Shown: positions 15,929 through 23,917 of the stretch, piece by piece
How positions within the stretch are numbered: the first letter of the stretch is position 1
Layout of the letters: the number at the start of each line of letters is the position of its first letter
Assembly (NCBI GenBank): GCA_965119745.1
Contig: OZ221973.1
Span: 1,302,001-1,366,000, forward strand
DNA: 64,000 nt
Direction: 5' to 3'
DNA from: CAJFUR01 sp904420575
Lineage (GTDB): Bacteria; Actinomycetota; Coriobacteriia; Coriobacteriales; Eggerthellaceae
Program-made: the position numbers and the translations under genes
The notes under the pieces: model-generated
Databases searched by the model: none
The model's input: only the letters and a program-made list of their open reading frames with translations
What the model was told of the DNA's origin: nothing

Positions 15929-17278
15929 TCAGGCGACGGCTTGCAGCGCTCCTGGAGCCGTGGCATGCGCGGAGCGGAACGTGAGATTGCCGGGGTCGGT
16001 GGCCTGCATCCAGGCGATGTACGTGTCGGGGCAGTGCGCGTCGATGGCCGCCATGCAGTCCAGCCCCGCCAGCGTCTGCAGCGCCCCGAAAATGCCCGCC
16101 GGGCTTGCCAGCGAATCGACGTCGGGCACGTTGCGTGCCGCTTCGGCCTCGAAGGAGACCAGCGAGGCAAGCGCGCCCTCATTCGAGCGGTACTCAGTGC
16201 CCGTGTTGCGCCGGTAGGCGTCCTGCATGTCGTCAAGCGTGGCGGCAAACGTCGCGCTGCTTGCGTCGGGCAGCACCACGTTGGTGCCATAGCGTCCGTA
16301 TCCCCAGATGGAAAGCGGAAGCTGCGGCACGATGTCGGATTCGTTGACGATGTTGAACACGTTGCCATAGGAGGCGGCCTGTCGGTCGGGCGTCTTGGTC
16401 GCGCACGGGGCGGCGAAGGTGTAGGCGAAGACGTTGCGCGCCGGCGCCAGCTGCTGGGGGCTGCCGTCCAGATTGTCCAAGCGCGCGGCCAAGAGGTTGG
16501 CGATGGCGCCGCCGCGGCTGTGGCCGGTGACGAGGACGCGGGTGTGCGCTGGATCGGCGCCTCGTTCGCGCGCGTAGTCGAACAGGGCTTCCTCGATCTC
16601 CCGCTCGGCGGCCTTGAAGCCTTGATGGTCGGCGTCGACGGGATTCATGAAGTTGAAGTTGCTCAGCCATTCGATGCCGTAGCTGCCCCGTATTCCCACG
16701 AAAAGGATCGTGGTCGGCGGCTCGCCCTTCTTGCCCGGCACGGTCTTGCTGGCCAACGTGTAGGCCGCCACGTCGTGTGAGCCGGCGAAGAGCGCGCCTA
16801 TCTCGTCCAGTATGCCGCTGCGCAAGGCGTAGGAGTCGGTGCGGACGTCGTCGAAACCCAAGGCGCCCAACGCCAGCTCGGCATAGGGTTTCGCGCCTTC
16901 CACACCGCCGTAGAACTGCGATTCGGAATTGCATACGGCGGCCAGCACGGAACAGGCGGTGGCCAGCTGGTGCTGGTAGGCGAAGGAGTCGCGTTCCAGC
17001 CAGGCGTCGTCGAACGCCAGGTTCGTGGAAGTCAGGCCCGAAGGGTTGTCGGCATCGTGGCCAGCCACCACTTCGCTGCAGTATTCGACGGAAACGGTGC
17101 CGCTGCCGTCGAAATGCGGCGCGCGTGCGACCACGCTGGCCTCGGCCTTCTGTACGGGCAGGAGGCCAGCTGTCATGCCCACGTAGCGCAGCTGGACGAA
17201 GAACAGGCTCAGCAGCAGGAAAGACGCGCAGATGGTCGCGATCGATTTCGCCACGCGTCGGGCCGCGGTCGCCTGCAT
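15929..17278 (-). CDS. Secreted or membrane-anchored lipase (class 3-like)
   Basis: 449 residues. A basic N-terminus and one hydrophobic segment (about 10-35) act as a signal or anchor. The nucleophile elbow GHSRGG lies in VLVTGHSRGGAIANLLAARL, followed by NIVNESDIVPQLP with a probable catalytic Asp. This is the Lipase_3/DUF2974 pattern. ATG 17278 is chosen because AGGAGG lies 6 bases upstream. It probably cleaves lipids or esters outside the membrane. Three GTAAG direct repeats upstream suggest control by a response regulator. Confidence 0.82.
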   Translation of the reverse strand: MQATAARRVAKSIATICASFLLLSLFFVQLRYVGMTAGLLPVQKAEASVVARAPHFDGSGTVSVEYCSEVVAGHDADNPSGLTSTNLAFDDAWLERDSFAYQHQLATACSVLAAVCNSESQFYGGVEGAKPYAELALGALGFDDVRTDSYALRSGILDEIGALFAGSHDVAAYTLASKTVPGKKGEPPTTILFVGIRGSYGIEWLSNFNFMNPVDADHQGFKAAEREIEEALFDYARERGADPAHTRVLVTGHSRGGAIANLLAARLDNLDGSPQQLAPARNVFAYTFAAPCATKTPDRQAASYGNVFNIVNESDIVPQLPLSIWGYGRYGTNVVLPDASSATFAATLDDMQDAYRRNTGTEYRSNEGALASLVSFEAEAARNVPDVDSLASPAGIFGALQTLAGLDCMAAIDAHCPDTYIAWMQATDPGNLTFRSAHATAPGALQAVA

Positions 17279-17355
17279 GCCTTCCTCCTTAGCCTGTTCT
17301 CCGGTCATGGATCGCGCTGTCGAAGACAGCGTACCAAGCCGTCGGCAAGCTGTCA

Positions 17356-17409
17356 TGTGCGGGGAGCATAACTTAAGAATACTGTAAGGGACGGTAAGGT
17401 CAGCGTAAG
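17356..17409 (-). promoter_or_regulatory. Direct-repeat activator site and -10 upstream of the lipase gene
   Basis: GTAAG occurs at 17384, 17394 and 17405 (plus-strand coordinates), spaced 10 and 11 bases, the helical-turn spacing of OmpR/PhoB-type response regulators. Reading on the minus strand, TATGCT follows about 15 bases beyond the last repeat as a likely -10. PhoP/PhoB control is an inference. Confidence 0.5.
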
Positions 17410-17414
17410 TTCCT

Positions 17415-18470
17415 TCACGCGAACAAGGCGGTGGACAGGTAGCGCTCTCCGGTGTCGGGGAGCAGGGCGACGATGGTCTTGCCCGCGTTCTCGGGCCGCT
17501 GCGCCAGGACGTGGGCCGCATGCAGCGCCGCTCCCGACGAGATGCCCACCAGAAGGCCCAGCTTGCGGGCCGATGCGCGGCTTGCGGCGAGCGCCTCCTC
17601 GTCCGCGACGGTCAGCACCTCGTCGTACACGGAGACGTCCAGCGTCTCGGGCACGAACCCGGCTCCGATGCCCTGGATGCCGTGTGCGCCGGCGGTCCCC
17701 TGCGAAAGGACGGGTGACGTCGCGGGCTCCACGGCCACCACGCGCACGGACGGCTTGCGCGCCTTCAGGTAGCGGCCCACGCCGGTGAGCGTGCCGCCCG
17801 TGCCGACGCCTGCCACGAACACGTCGACGCCCCCGTCCGTGTCCGACCAGATCTCCGGCCCCGTGGTCGCTTCATGGGCGGCGGGGTTCGCGGGGTTCGT
17901 GAACTGCGAGGGCATGAAGCTGCCCGGCGTGGCCGCGGCCAGTTCCTCGGCCTTCGCGATGGCGCCGGCCATGCCCTGCGCCCCTTCGGTCAGCACCAGC
18001 TTTGCGCCGAAGGCGCTCATGAGCCGCTGCCGCTCGACCGACATGGTGTCCGGCATGACGATGACCGTCTCGTAGCCGCGTGCGGCGGCCAGTGCGCACA
18101 GGCCCACGCCCGTGTTGCCGCTCGTGGGCTCGATGACGGTCGCGCCCGGTGCCAGGACGCCCGCAGCCTCGGCAGCGTCCAACATGGCCTTCGCCACGCG
18201 GTCCTTCACCGACCCGGCCGGGTTGCGGCTTTCGACCTTGCCCAGCACCGTGGCTCCGCCGCCGAAGATGCGGCTCATGTCCAGAAGCGGGGTGTTGCCG
18301 ATCAGCTCGTCGATGCTCGCTGCCACATGCATGCGCCTGCCCGCCGCCGCACCCGCGCCCGCCGCCGCGTCTGCGCCCGCGCTCGCCGCCGCGCCCGTTG
18401 CCACGCCCGCGCCCGCGCTCGCCGCCGCGCCCGTTGCCACGCCCGCGCCCGTTGCCGCGTCCGTCGTCAT
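17415..18470 (-). CDS. cysK: Cysteine synthase A (O-acetylserine sulfhydrylase)
   Basis: 351 residues from ATG 18470 (GAGAGG upstream; an ATG 18 bases earlier is possible). The PLP lysine is in NPAGSVKDR and the phosphate loop in EPTSGNTGVGL. The active-site SQFTNPANPAAH block is present. It makes cysteine from O-acetylserine and sulfide. Unusually, about 45 Ala/Gly-rich residues precede the normal start of the fold (MHVAASIDELIGNTPLL). They include two tandem copies of GAGVATGAAASA from a 36-bp DNA repeat. Its function is unknown, and it may vary in length between strains. Confidence 0.93.
   Translation of the reverse strand: MTTDAATGAGVATGAAASAGAGVATGAAASAGADAAAGAGAAAGRRMHVAASIDELIGNTPLLDMSRIFGGGATVLGKVESRNPAGSVKDRVAKAMLDAAEAAGVLAPGATVIEPTSGNTGVGLCALAAARGYETVIVMPDTMSVERQRLMSAFGAKLVLTEGAQGMAGAIAKAEELAAATPGSFMPSQFTNPANPAAHEATTGPEIWSDTDGGVDVFVAGVGTGGTLTGVGRYLKARKPSVRVVAVEPATSPVLSQGTAGAHGIQGIGAGFVPETLDVSVYDEVLTVADEEALAASRASARKLGLLVGISSGAALHAAHVLAQRPENAGKTIVALLPDTGERYLSTALFA
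18378..18449 (-). repeat. 36-bp tandem repeat inside cysK
   Basis: Two adjacent copies of a 36-bp unit encode GAGVATGAAASA twice in the N-terminal extension of cysteine synthase. A partial, degraded third copy follows. Confidence 0.8.
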
Positions 18471-18899
18471 GCCCGCTGTTCCTCTCATATGCGTTTCCCC
18501 TTCCTGCGATGTCTTTTGCGGTATCAGGATACTGTTTTTCGGTATGCGCGGCCACGGGAAGGGGCAAATCGACCTTCGGCGAGCGGGCGACTTCTCGGAA
18601 GCTTCACATCGGCGATTTTCGTGCGTTCGGAAAACCCCCGCATGACCTGGCTATATCCTCCATATTCCCAGGTCATACGCTTGCACAAGAATCACCGCTG
18701 TGAAGTTCGCAGGCGCGCGCAGCGGCGTCTTTTCCCGCGTTTTCGCAGGAAACCGGCATACTACTCTCGTTAGTATGCCGATCTCCGCAGGTCCTCATGT
18801 TCAAGTTCCGATAGGCCAGCCCCTCATTTCAGCCCGTCCTCTCGATTCGGCGGCAGCCCGTCCGCCCGATACTGGGTCCAGTGCCGAATCCGGAAGAGA
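18471..18899. promoter_or_regulatory. Divergent region between cysK and the molybdopterin operon
   Basis: It contains a small palindrome GTATCAGGATAC (18521-18532) on the cysK side. On the operon side lies a strong palindrome with 9-base arms (18755-18763 with 18771-18779) around a 7-base spacer. That one contains the TACTA-N7-TAGTA core also found between the two DASS genes. No gene is seen. Confidence 0.5.
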
Positions 18900-21155
18900 A
18901 TGGATGGTGAGGATATGGAGAAATCAGAGGGGATCTTGGTCCCGCATGAGAAACCTTATCAGTACCAAGAGGGGGAATACACCGTCACGCGCGGGAGCGC
19001 CTGGTCGGGACCGGGGTGCCACCTGGGATGTGGCGTCCTTCTGTACACCGACAAGGACGACAAGCTGGTCAAGGTGGAGGGCGACCCCGAAAACCCCTTC
19101 ACGCAGGGCCGCCTGTGCGTGCGCTGCCTTGACATGCCCGAGGTCGTGAACCACAAGGACCGCCTGACGTACCCCATGAAGCGTGCCCGCGAGGACCGCG
19201 GCAAGGACAAATGGGAGCGCATCTCGTGGGAAGAGGCGTACGACATCGCCGAGACCCAGCTGAACGCCATCAAGGAGAAGTACGGCGCCGAGTCCGTGGT
19301 GTTCATCCATGGCACCGGCCGCGACATCGCCCCGTGGCAGTCCCGCCTGTGCTGGTCGTTCGGCTCGCCGAACTACGGCAACGTGCTCTCGGGCAACGCG
19401 TGCTACCTGCCCCGCGTGGCGGGCATGGCGGCCACCACCGGCTCGTTCTGGGTGGCCGACGTGGCGCAGCACTTCCCCGACCGCTACGACCATGAGGGCT
19501 GGACCATGCCCGAGGTCATGTTCGTGTGGGGCAACAACCCCATCGTGGCAAATTCCGACGGCTTCTTCGGCCACTGGGTCATCGACCTGCAGAAGCGCGG
19601 CATGAAGACCGTCGTCATCGACCCGCGCATCACGTTCTTGGCGTCGAAGGCCGATTTGTACCTGCCCATCCGCCCCGGCACCGACGCGGCGCTGGCCCTG
19701 GGCATGCTGAACGTCGTCATCAACGAGGACCTGTACGACCACGAGTTCGTCGACCTGTGGTGCTACGGTTTCGACGCGCTGGCCGAGCGCGTGCAGGAAT
19801 ACCCGGTGGACAAGGTCGCCGAGATCACGTGGATCCCGGCCGAGAAGATCGTGGCCGCCGCCCACCTGCTGGCCGAGTCCAAGCCGGCCACGCTGCAGTG
19901 GGGCCTCGCCATCGACATGACGCGCGAAGCCATCCCGGCCGGCCAGGCCATCGCCGCCCTCTTCCAGATCACGGGCAACATCGACTGCCCGGGCGGCCTG
20001 GTGCCTCCCGCCGAGATCATGGCGTACTCCGGCGGCTGGGGACGCGACCTGCTCCCCGAGGAACAGGAGCCCAAGCGTCTGGGCCTCGACCGGTACCGCC
20101 TGCTGCAGATGGGCTTCAAGCAGTCGTCCCCCGACGTGCTCATCGAGACCTTGGAGACGGGCGAGCCCTACGAGATCCACGGCGCGCACTTCCAGACCAC
20201 CAACGGCATCGCCTGCATGGGCGCCGCCCCCCGGCGCGTGTACAACGCGTTCAACAAGTGCGACTTCATCATGTCGGTGGACCTGTTCATGACGCCGACG
20301 ATCATGGCGCTGGCCGACCTGGTCATGCCGGCCGCCACGTTCCCCGAGCGCAACGGCATCCGCGTGGGCGACGGCCCGCAGCGCGGCGAGATCATCAACA
20401 AGGTCACGCAGATCGGCGAATGCAAGTCCGACATGGAGATCAACCTGGAACTGGGCAAGCGCCTGAACCCCGAGGCCTGGCCGTGGAACACGGTCGAGGA
20501 GATGCTCTCCGAGCTTCTGAAGCCCACCGGCTACACGTTCGAGGAGCTGCGCGAGGACGCGCCGGTGTATTTGCCCGTCGAATACTACAAGTACAAGACC
20601 GGCAAGATGCGCAAGGACGGCCAGCCGGGCTTCCAGACCGCCACGGGCCGCATCGAGCTGTGGTCGACGTTCTACAACGCCGCCGAACTCGACCCGCTGC
20701 CGTACTTCGAAGAGCCCGAGCCCGGCCCCACGTCGACGCCCGAGCTGTTCGAGAAGTACCCGCTGGTGCTGACCACCGGCGCCCGCCGCTGGAGTTACTT
20801 CCATTCCGAGCATCGTCAGGTGGAGCGTCTGCGCAAGATGCATCCCGACCCCACGGTGCAGGTGCACCCGGACATGCTCAAGCAGCTGGACATGGTGGAC
20901 GGCGAATGGGTGTGGATCGAGAACCAGAACGGCCGCGCGAAGATCAGGATCGAAGAGACGCCCATCCTGTCCGACCCCCGCATCGTGGCGTGCGACCACG
21001 CCTGGTGGCGTCCGGAGGGCGACCCCGAGAAGTTCTTCGATGTGTTCGAGTACAACATCAACAACCTGATGATCTACGATCCCGGCAAGAGCGGCTTCGG
21101 CTCCAACTACAAGACCAGCATCTGCCGGCTCTACAAGCTTGAGGACGGTGAATAG
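18900..21155 (+). CDS. Molybdopterin-dependent oxidoreductase, acetylene hydratase-like clade
   Basis: 751 residues of the DMSO reductase superfamily with bis-MGD cofactor. There is no Tat signal, so it is cytoplasmic. The Molybdopterin fold covers about 90-560 and the C-terminal Molydop_binding domain about 620-745. The motif LYDHEFVDLWCYGF...RVQEYPVDKVAEI is very close to that of Pelobacter acetylene hydratase. A likely metal ligand is C168 in SGNACYLPR. The iron-sulfur cysteines are unusual: C40 and C44, then C73 and C76; the usual first Cys of the cluster motif is absent and C76 is extra. The 4Fe-4S subunit gene follows 3 bases after the stop. The substrate is unknown; hydration, hydroxyl transfer or reduction are all possible. 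Confidence 0.85.
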   Translation: MDGEDMEKSEGILVPHEKPYQYQEGEYTVTRGSAWSGPGCHLGCGVLLYTDKDDKLVKVEGDPENPFTQGRLCVRCLDMPEVVNHKDRLTYPMKRAREDRGKDKWERISWEEAYDIAETQLNAIKEKYGAESVVFIHGTGRDIAPWQSRLCWSFGSPNYGNVLSGNACYLPRVAGMAATTGSFWVADVAQHFPDRYDHEGWTMPEVMFVWGNNPIVANSDGFFGHWVIDLQKRGMKTVVIDPRITFLASKADLYLPIRPGTDAALALGMLNVVINEDLYDHEFVDLWCYGFDALAERVQEYPVDKVAEITWIPAEKIVAAAHLLAESKPATLQWGLAIDMTREAIPAGQAIAALFQITGNIDCPGGLVPPAEIMAYSGGWGRDLLPEEQEPKRLGLDRYRLLQMGFKQSSPDVLIETLETGEPYEIHGAHFQTTNGIACMGAAPRRVYNAFNKCDFIMSVDLFMTPTIMALADLVMPAATFPERNGIRVGDGPQRGEIINKVTQIGECKSDMEINLELGKRLNPEAWPWNTVEEMLSELLKPTGYTFEELREDAPVYLPVEYYKYKTGKMRKDGQPGFQTATGRIELWSTFYNAAELDPLPYFEEPEPGPTSTPELFEKYPLVLTTGARRWSYFHSEHRQVERLRKMHPDPTVQVHPDMLKQLDMVDGEWVWIENQNGRAKIRIEETPILSDPRIVACDHAWWRPEGDPEKFFDVFEYNINNLMIYDPGKSGFGSNYKTSICRLYKLEDGE

Positions 21156-21158
21156 ACC

Positions 21159-21497
21159 ATGGCGAAACACGGTATCCTGGTAGACTACGAATGGTGCACC
21201 GGCTGCCATTCCTGCGAGTTCGCGTGCCAGATGGAGCACGGATTCCCGGTGGGGCAGACCGGCGTGATGGTGAAGGAAGTGGGTCCGTACAGGATCGAGG
21301 GCGACCACTGGCAGTACGCGTACATGCCGGTGCCCACCGACCAGTGCGACCTGTGCGCCGACCGCGTGGCCATGGGCAAGAAGCCCACGTGCGTCTCGCA
21401 CTGCCAGGCCGTCGTGCTGGAATACGGCGCGGTGGAGGATCTGGCGAAGAAGCTGGACGACAAGACCAAGCAGTGCCTGTACGTGTTGGGCGAGTGA
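21159..21497 (+). CDS. Ferredoxin-like 4Fe-4S electron-transfer subunit
   Basis: 112 residues. CTGCHSCEFAC (C-x2-C-x2-C-x3-C) and CDLC with CVSHC later provide ligands for two 4Fe-4S clusters, like a shortened DmsB/PsrB subunit. It has no signal peptide. It sits 3 bases after the molybdopterin gene and most likely passes electrons to or from it in the cytoplasm. Confidence 0.88.
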   Translation: MAKHGILVDYEWCTGCHSCEFACQMEHGFPVGQTGVMVKEVGPYRIEGDHWQYAYMPVPTDQCDLCADRVAMGKKPTCVSHCQAVVLEYGAVEDLAKKLDDKTKQCLYVLGE

Positions 21498-21590
21498 CGA
21501 ACCGCTCCCCACATCGATAGCCGCATCCGTGCCGTGCTCCGAACGGGACGCGGCACGTGCGGCTGAACCGGCACGGGAAGGAGGCCCTCG

Positions 21591-22259
21591 ATGGACAATT
21601 GGCTGATGCTCGTCATCGGCGTCGTCGTGGTCGTGGTGATCGAGGTCATCGCCTACCGCGCATACAAGCGCTACCGGGCGCGCAAGGAAGCGCGGTTCAC
21701 GAAAGAGAGCCTGGGCGAAGTGTTTGGGGACATGGAAGCCACGAGGGCCTACCTTCTGCGTGCCAAGGAATTTCTGAAGCAGTGTTCGAAGCAGGCGAAG
21801 GAAGAAGGCGACGAGGCCGTGGCGTGCCTGGTGGACAGCCTTCTGGCGGGAGAGCGCGCACAGCTCGAGGGGCTGGAGGAGCTGCGGCAGAAGCTGGACG
21901 CGAAGGCCGTCGAGTTCCAGAAGAAGGAATACGATTTCCCCACCTTGGCCGACGCGCTTGAGTCGTATGCGGCCGAGGCCGCGGCCTGGGCCTACGACAC
22001 GGTGCCCGGCATGGTCCAGCGGGCGCGCAAGGAAGGCTACCGCGACGTCGCGAAGCAGCTGCGCATCATCGGCGAGGTAGAGGGCGGCCATGCCGACCTG
22101 GCGCGCGGGGCGGCGCAGGGCCAGGTCGACCGCGAGCACGAAGTGTCGCTGTGCCCCACGTGCGGCGCCGTGTACTTCGGCCGCAGGCCGGCGTTCTGCA
22201 CCATCTGCAACCAACCGAATTTCGAAATGGAGCGAATGAGGCGGGGCGTGCTAGATTAA
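21591..22259 (+). CDS. Membrane-anchored rubrerythrin-like protein
   Basis: 222 residues. One N-terminal transmembrane helix (about 3-25) is followed by a four-helix ferritin-like domain (about 40-180) with Glu-rich helices and an E-x2-H motif (EVEGGHADLA). A C-terminal rubredoxin-type zinc/iron knuckle follows (CPTCGAVY ... CTIC). Rubrerythrins reduce peroxide using rubredoxin-fed electrons. A membrane anchor is uncommon. It lies third in the molybdopterin operon and could protect the enzyme from oxygen products or act as its electron partner. This role is inferred. Confidence 0.8.
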   Translation: MDNWLMLVIGVVVVVVIEVIAYRAYKRYRARKEARFTKESLGEVFGDMEATRAYLLRAKEFLKQCSKQAKEEGDEAVACLVDSLLAGERAQLEGLEELRQKLDAKAVEFQKKEYDFPTLADALESYAAEAAAWAYDTVPGMVQRARKEGYRDVAKQLRIIGEVEGGHADLARGAAQGQVDREHEVSLCPTCGAVYFGRRPAFCTICNQPNFEMERMRRGVLD

Positions 22260-22408
22260 GAGGGTATAATGCACTAATTCGCGCTCGAACAGGATGCGGA
22301 ACGCATGCCCGGAGGGAGTCTGAGGCGCGGAGCAGCAGGGTGGTTCGCGGCTCCGTGCACCCATGAGTGGCCAATGGCGGTATGTCTGTCTCGTGGTGAG
22401 AGGGTGCC

Positions 22409-23821
22409 ATGCTCAAAGTTGATCTGAATCTGAAGAAGGCCAGTGTCCGAACGATGTTGCCAGTGGCTTCCGCTGGCTTTTCGTGTCTTTGGGGCATGCT
22501 GCTCGTGGTGCTTCTGAGCCCGTCGGCACCGCAGAGCGGCGAAGAGCTGTTGCTTTTGCGGCTGGGGTTCATCGTGGGCGCGTTCGTGATGATGATCGTC
22601 GTCTACGTGAAGCGCGACCTCATAGCGGCGGAGGGGCCCGACCCCGTGCCGGCGTTCGCGGTGGTGCTATGCCTGTTCATGGGAGTGACGAATCTGCTGT
22701 TCCGGGCGGGTGTCGAGGTGCCGTTCGTCGTGGAGGCCATCGTGTGGGCGCTCGCGGGTTGCGGGTTCTCGCTCATCTTGCTGGAATGGCCGAAGGTGTT
22801 CATGGTGGCTTGGCGCAAGGACGTGGGCATGTTCTTAGCGGCCGGCGCGGCGCTCGGCGGCGTGGTGTACCTGTTCGCCGTCAACCTGCTGCCGCCTTAC
22901 GCCGACATCGCGCTCATGCTGCTTCCTTTGGCGTCGGTCCTGGTGTTCCGCTACGTGGTGTCGCACATCGTAGTGGGCAGCCGGCCGTCGGAGAAACCGG
23001 GCGAGCAGACCCGGCTGTTCCTGCTGACGGGATTCACGGTGCTGCTGTTCGGCCTGCTGTTCGGCATCGGCCTTTACACGGTGTCGTCCCGCATGGCGGA
23101 CGTGAACCCGGCGTTCGTCATGCTGGCGGCGGCGCTGGGGGCCGGCGTGCACATCGCGCTCGCCTTCTTCGTGAAGCACTACATCTCGTTCGGCACGGCC
23201 GAGAAGTTCTCGCTTCTGTGCTGCGCGGCGGGCTTTCTGGCCATGGAGTTCCTGAGCGCGGAATGGAAGGTCGCCTGCGGGCTGTTCCTGGTGGCGGTGT
23301 GGATCTATCTGGACTTCGCCAACATGTCGGCGCTCATGGGCTTCGCGAGCGGGCATGCGTCCCCGTTCTGGCGCATCTCGCGCGGGCAGTTCGTGCTCGT
23401 GCTGGGCGTCGGCGTCAGCTGGGCCGCCTGCCTCGTCGTCGACACGTGGTTCCCCGATTTGTTCTCCGTGGTGCCGTTGTTCGGCCTGGGCGTGGTGCTG
23501 GTGCTGGCCATGATCGCGGTGCTCAAGCCGTTCCAGGACAACGCCTTCGCCGACAAGAACGCCGACGGAGAGGTGGCCGAAGGCGGCTTCTTCACGCAGC
23601 GCTGCCAGAAGGTGGCTGCCGACTACAAGCTGTCTGAGCGCGAAGGGGAGGTCCTGCGCTTCCTGGCGAAGGGCCGCAACGCCCAGTTCATCAGCGAGCA
23701 GCTGAACATCTCGGCCTACACGGTGAAGACGCACGTCTATCACATCTACCAGAAGATGGGCGTGAACTCGCAGCAGGAGCTCATCACCATCGTGGACGCC
23801 ACCGAGGTGGAATACCACTGA
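22409..23821 (+). CDS. LuxR-type regulator with polytopic membrane N-terminus
   Basis: 470 residues. About twelve hydrophobic segments span residues 18-370, then a LuxR/GerE helix-turn-helix closes the protein (LSEREGEVLRFLAKGRN ... ISAYTVKTHVYHIYQKMGV). Start ATG 22409 follows GAGAGGGTG. A TATAAT at 22265-22270, overlapping the end of the rubrerythrin gene region, may be its own promoter. It lies between the molybdopterin operon and two DASS transporters and is the obvious candidate to bind the TACTA-N7-TAGTA palindromes around them. Confidence 0.87.
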   Translation: MLKVDLNLKKASVRTMLPVASAGFSCLWGMLLVVLLSPSAPQSGEELLLLRLGFIVGAFVMMIVVYVKRDLIAAEGPDPVPAFAVVLCLFMGVTNLLFRAGVEVPFVVEAIVWALAGCGFSLILLEWPKVFMVAWRKDVGMFLAAGAALGGVVYLFAVNLLPPYADIALMLLPLASVLVFRYVVSHIVVGSRPSEKPGEQTRLFLLTGFTVLLFGLLFGIGLYTVSSRMADVNPAFVMLAAALGAGVHIALAFFVKHYISFGTAEKFSLLCCAAGFLAMEFLSAEWKVACGLFLVAVWIYLDFANMSALMGFASGHASPFWRISRGQFVLVLGVGVSWAACLVVDTWFPDLFSVVPLFGLGVVLVLAMIAVLKPFQDNAFADKNADGEVAEGGFFTQRCQKVAADYKLSEREGEVLRFLAKGRNAQFISEQLNISAYTVKTHVYHIYQKMGVNSQQELITIVDATEVEYH

Positions 23822-23847
23822 CGGCCGCGTGGGAGGCGGGGTGCGGA

Positions 23848-23913
23848 TGGTACACCACCCCCGTCTCCCTGTACCATTTCAGTGTGGTACACCACCCCCG
23901 TCCCCCTGTACCA
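23848..23913. repeat. Two tandem GGTACA/TGTACC palindromic units
   Basis: Two nearly identical 29-base units (23848-23876 and 23885-23913) begin 37 bases apart. Each has TGGTACA at one end and TGTACCA at the other around a C-rich centre. They lie between convergent genes, where they could act as a terminator or be a dispersed repeat. Confidence 0.7.
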
Positions 23914-23917
23914 CTTC

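Noticed and set aside
18924..22214. Long minus-strand open frame (about 1096 codons) antisense to the molybdopterin operon
   Set aside because: Shadow of well-supported plus-strand genes; no recognisable domain.
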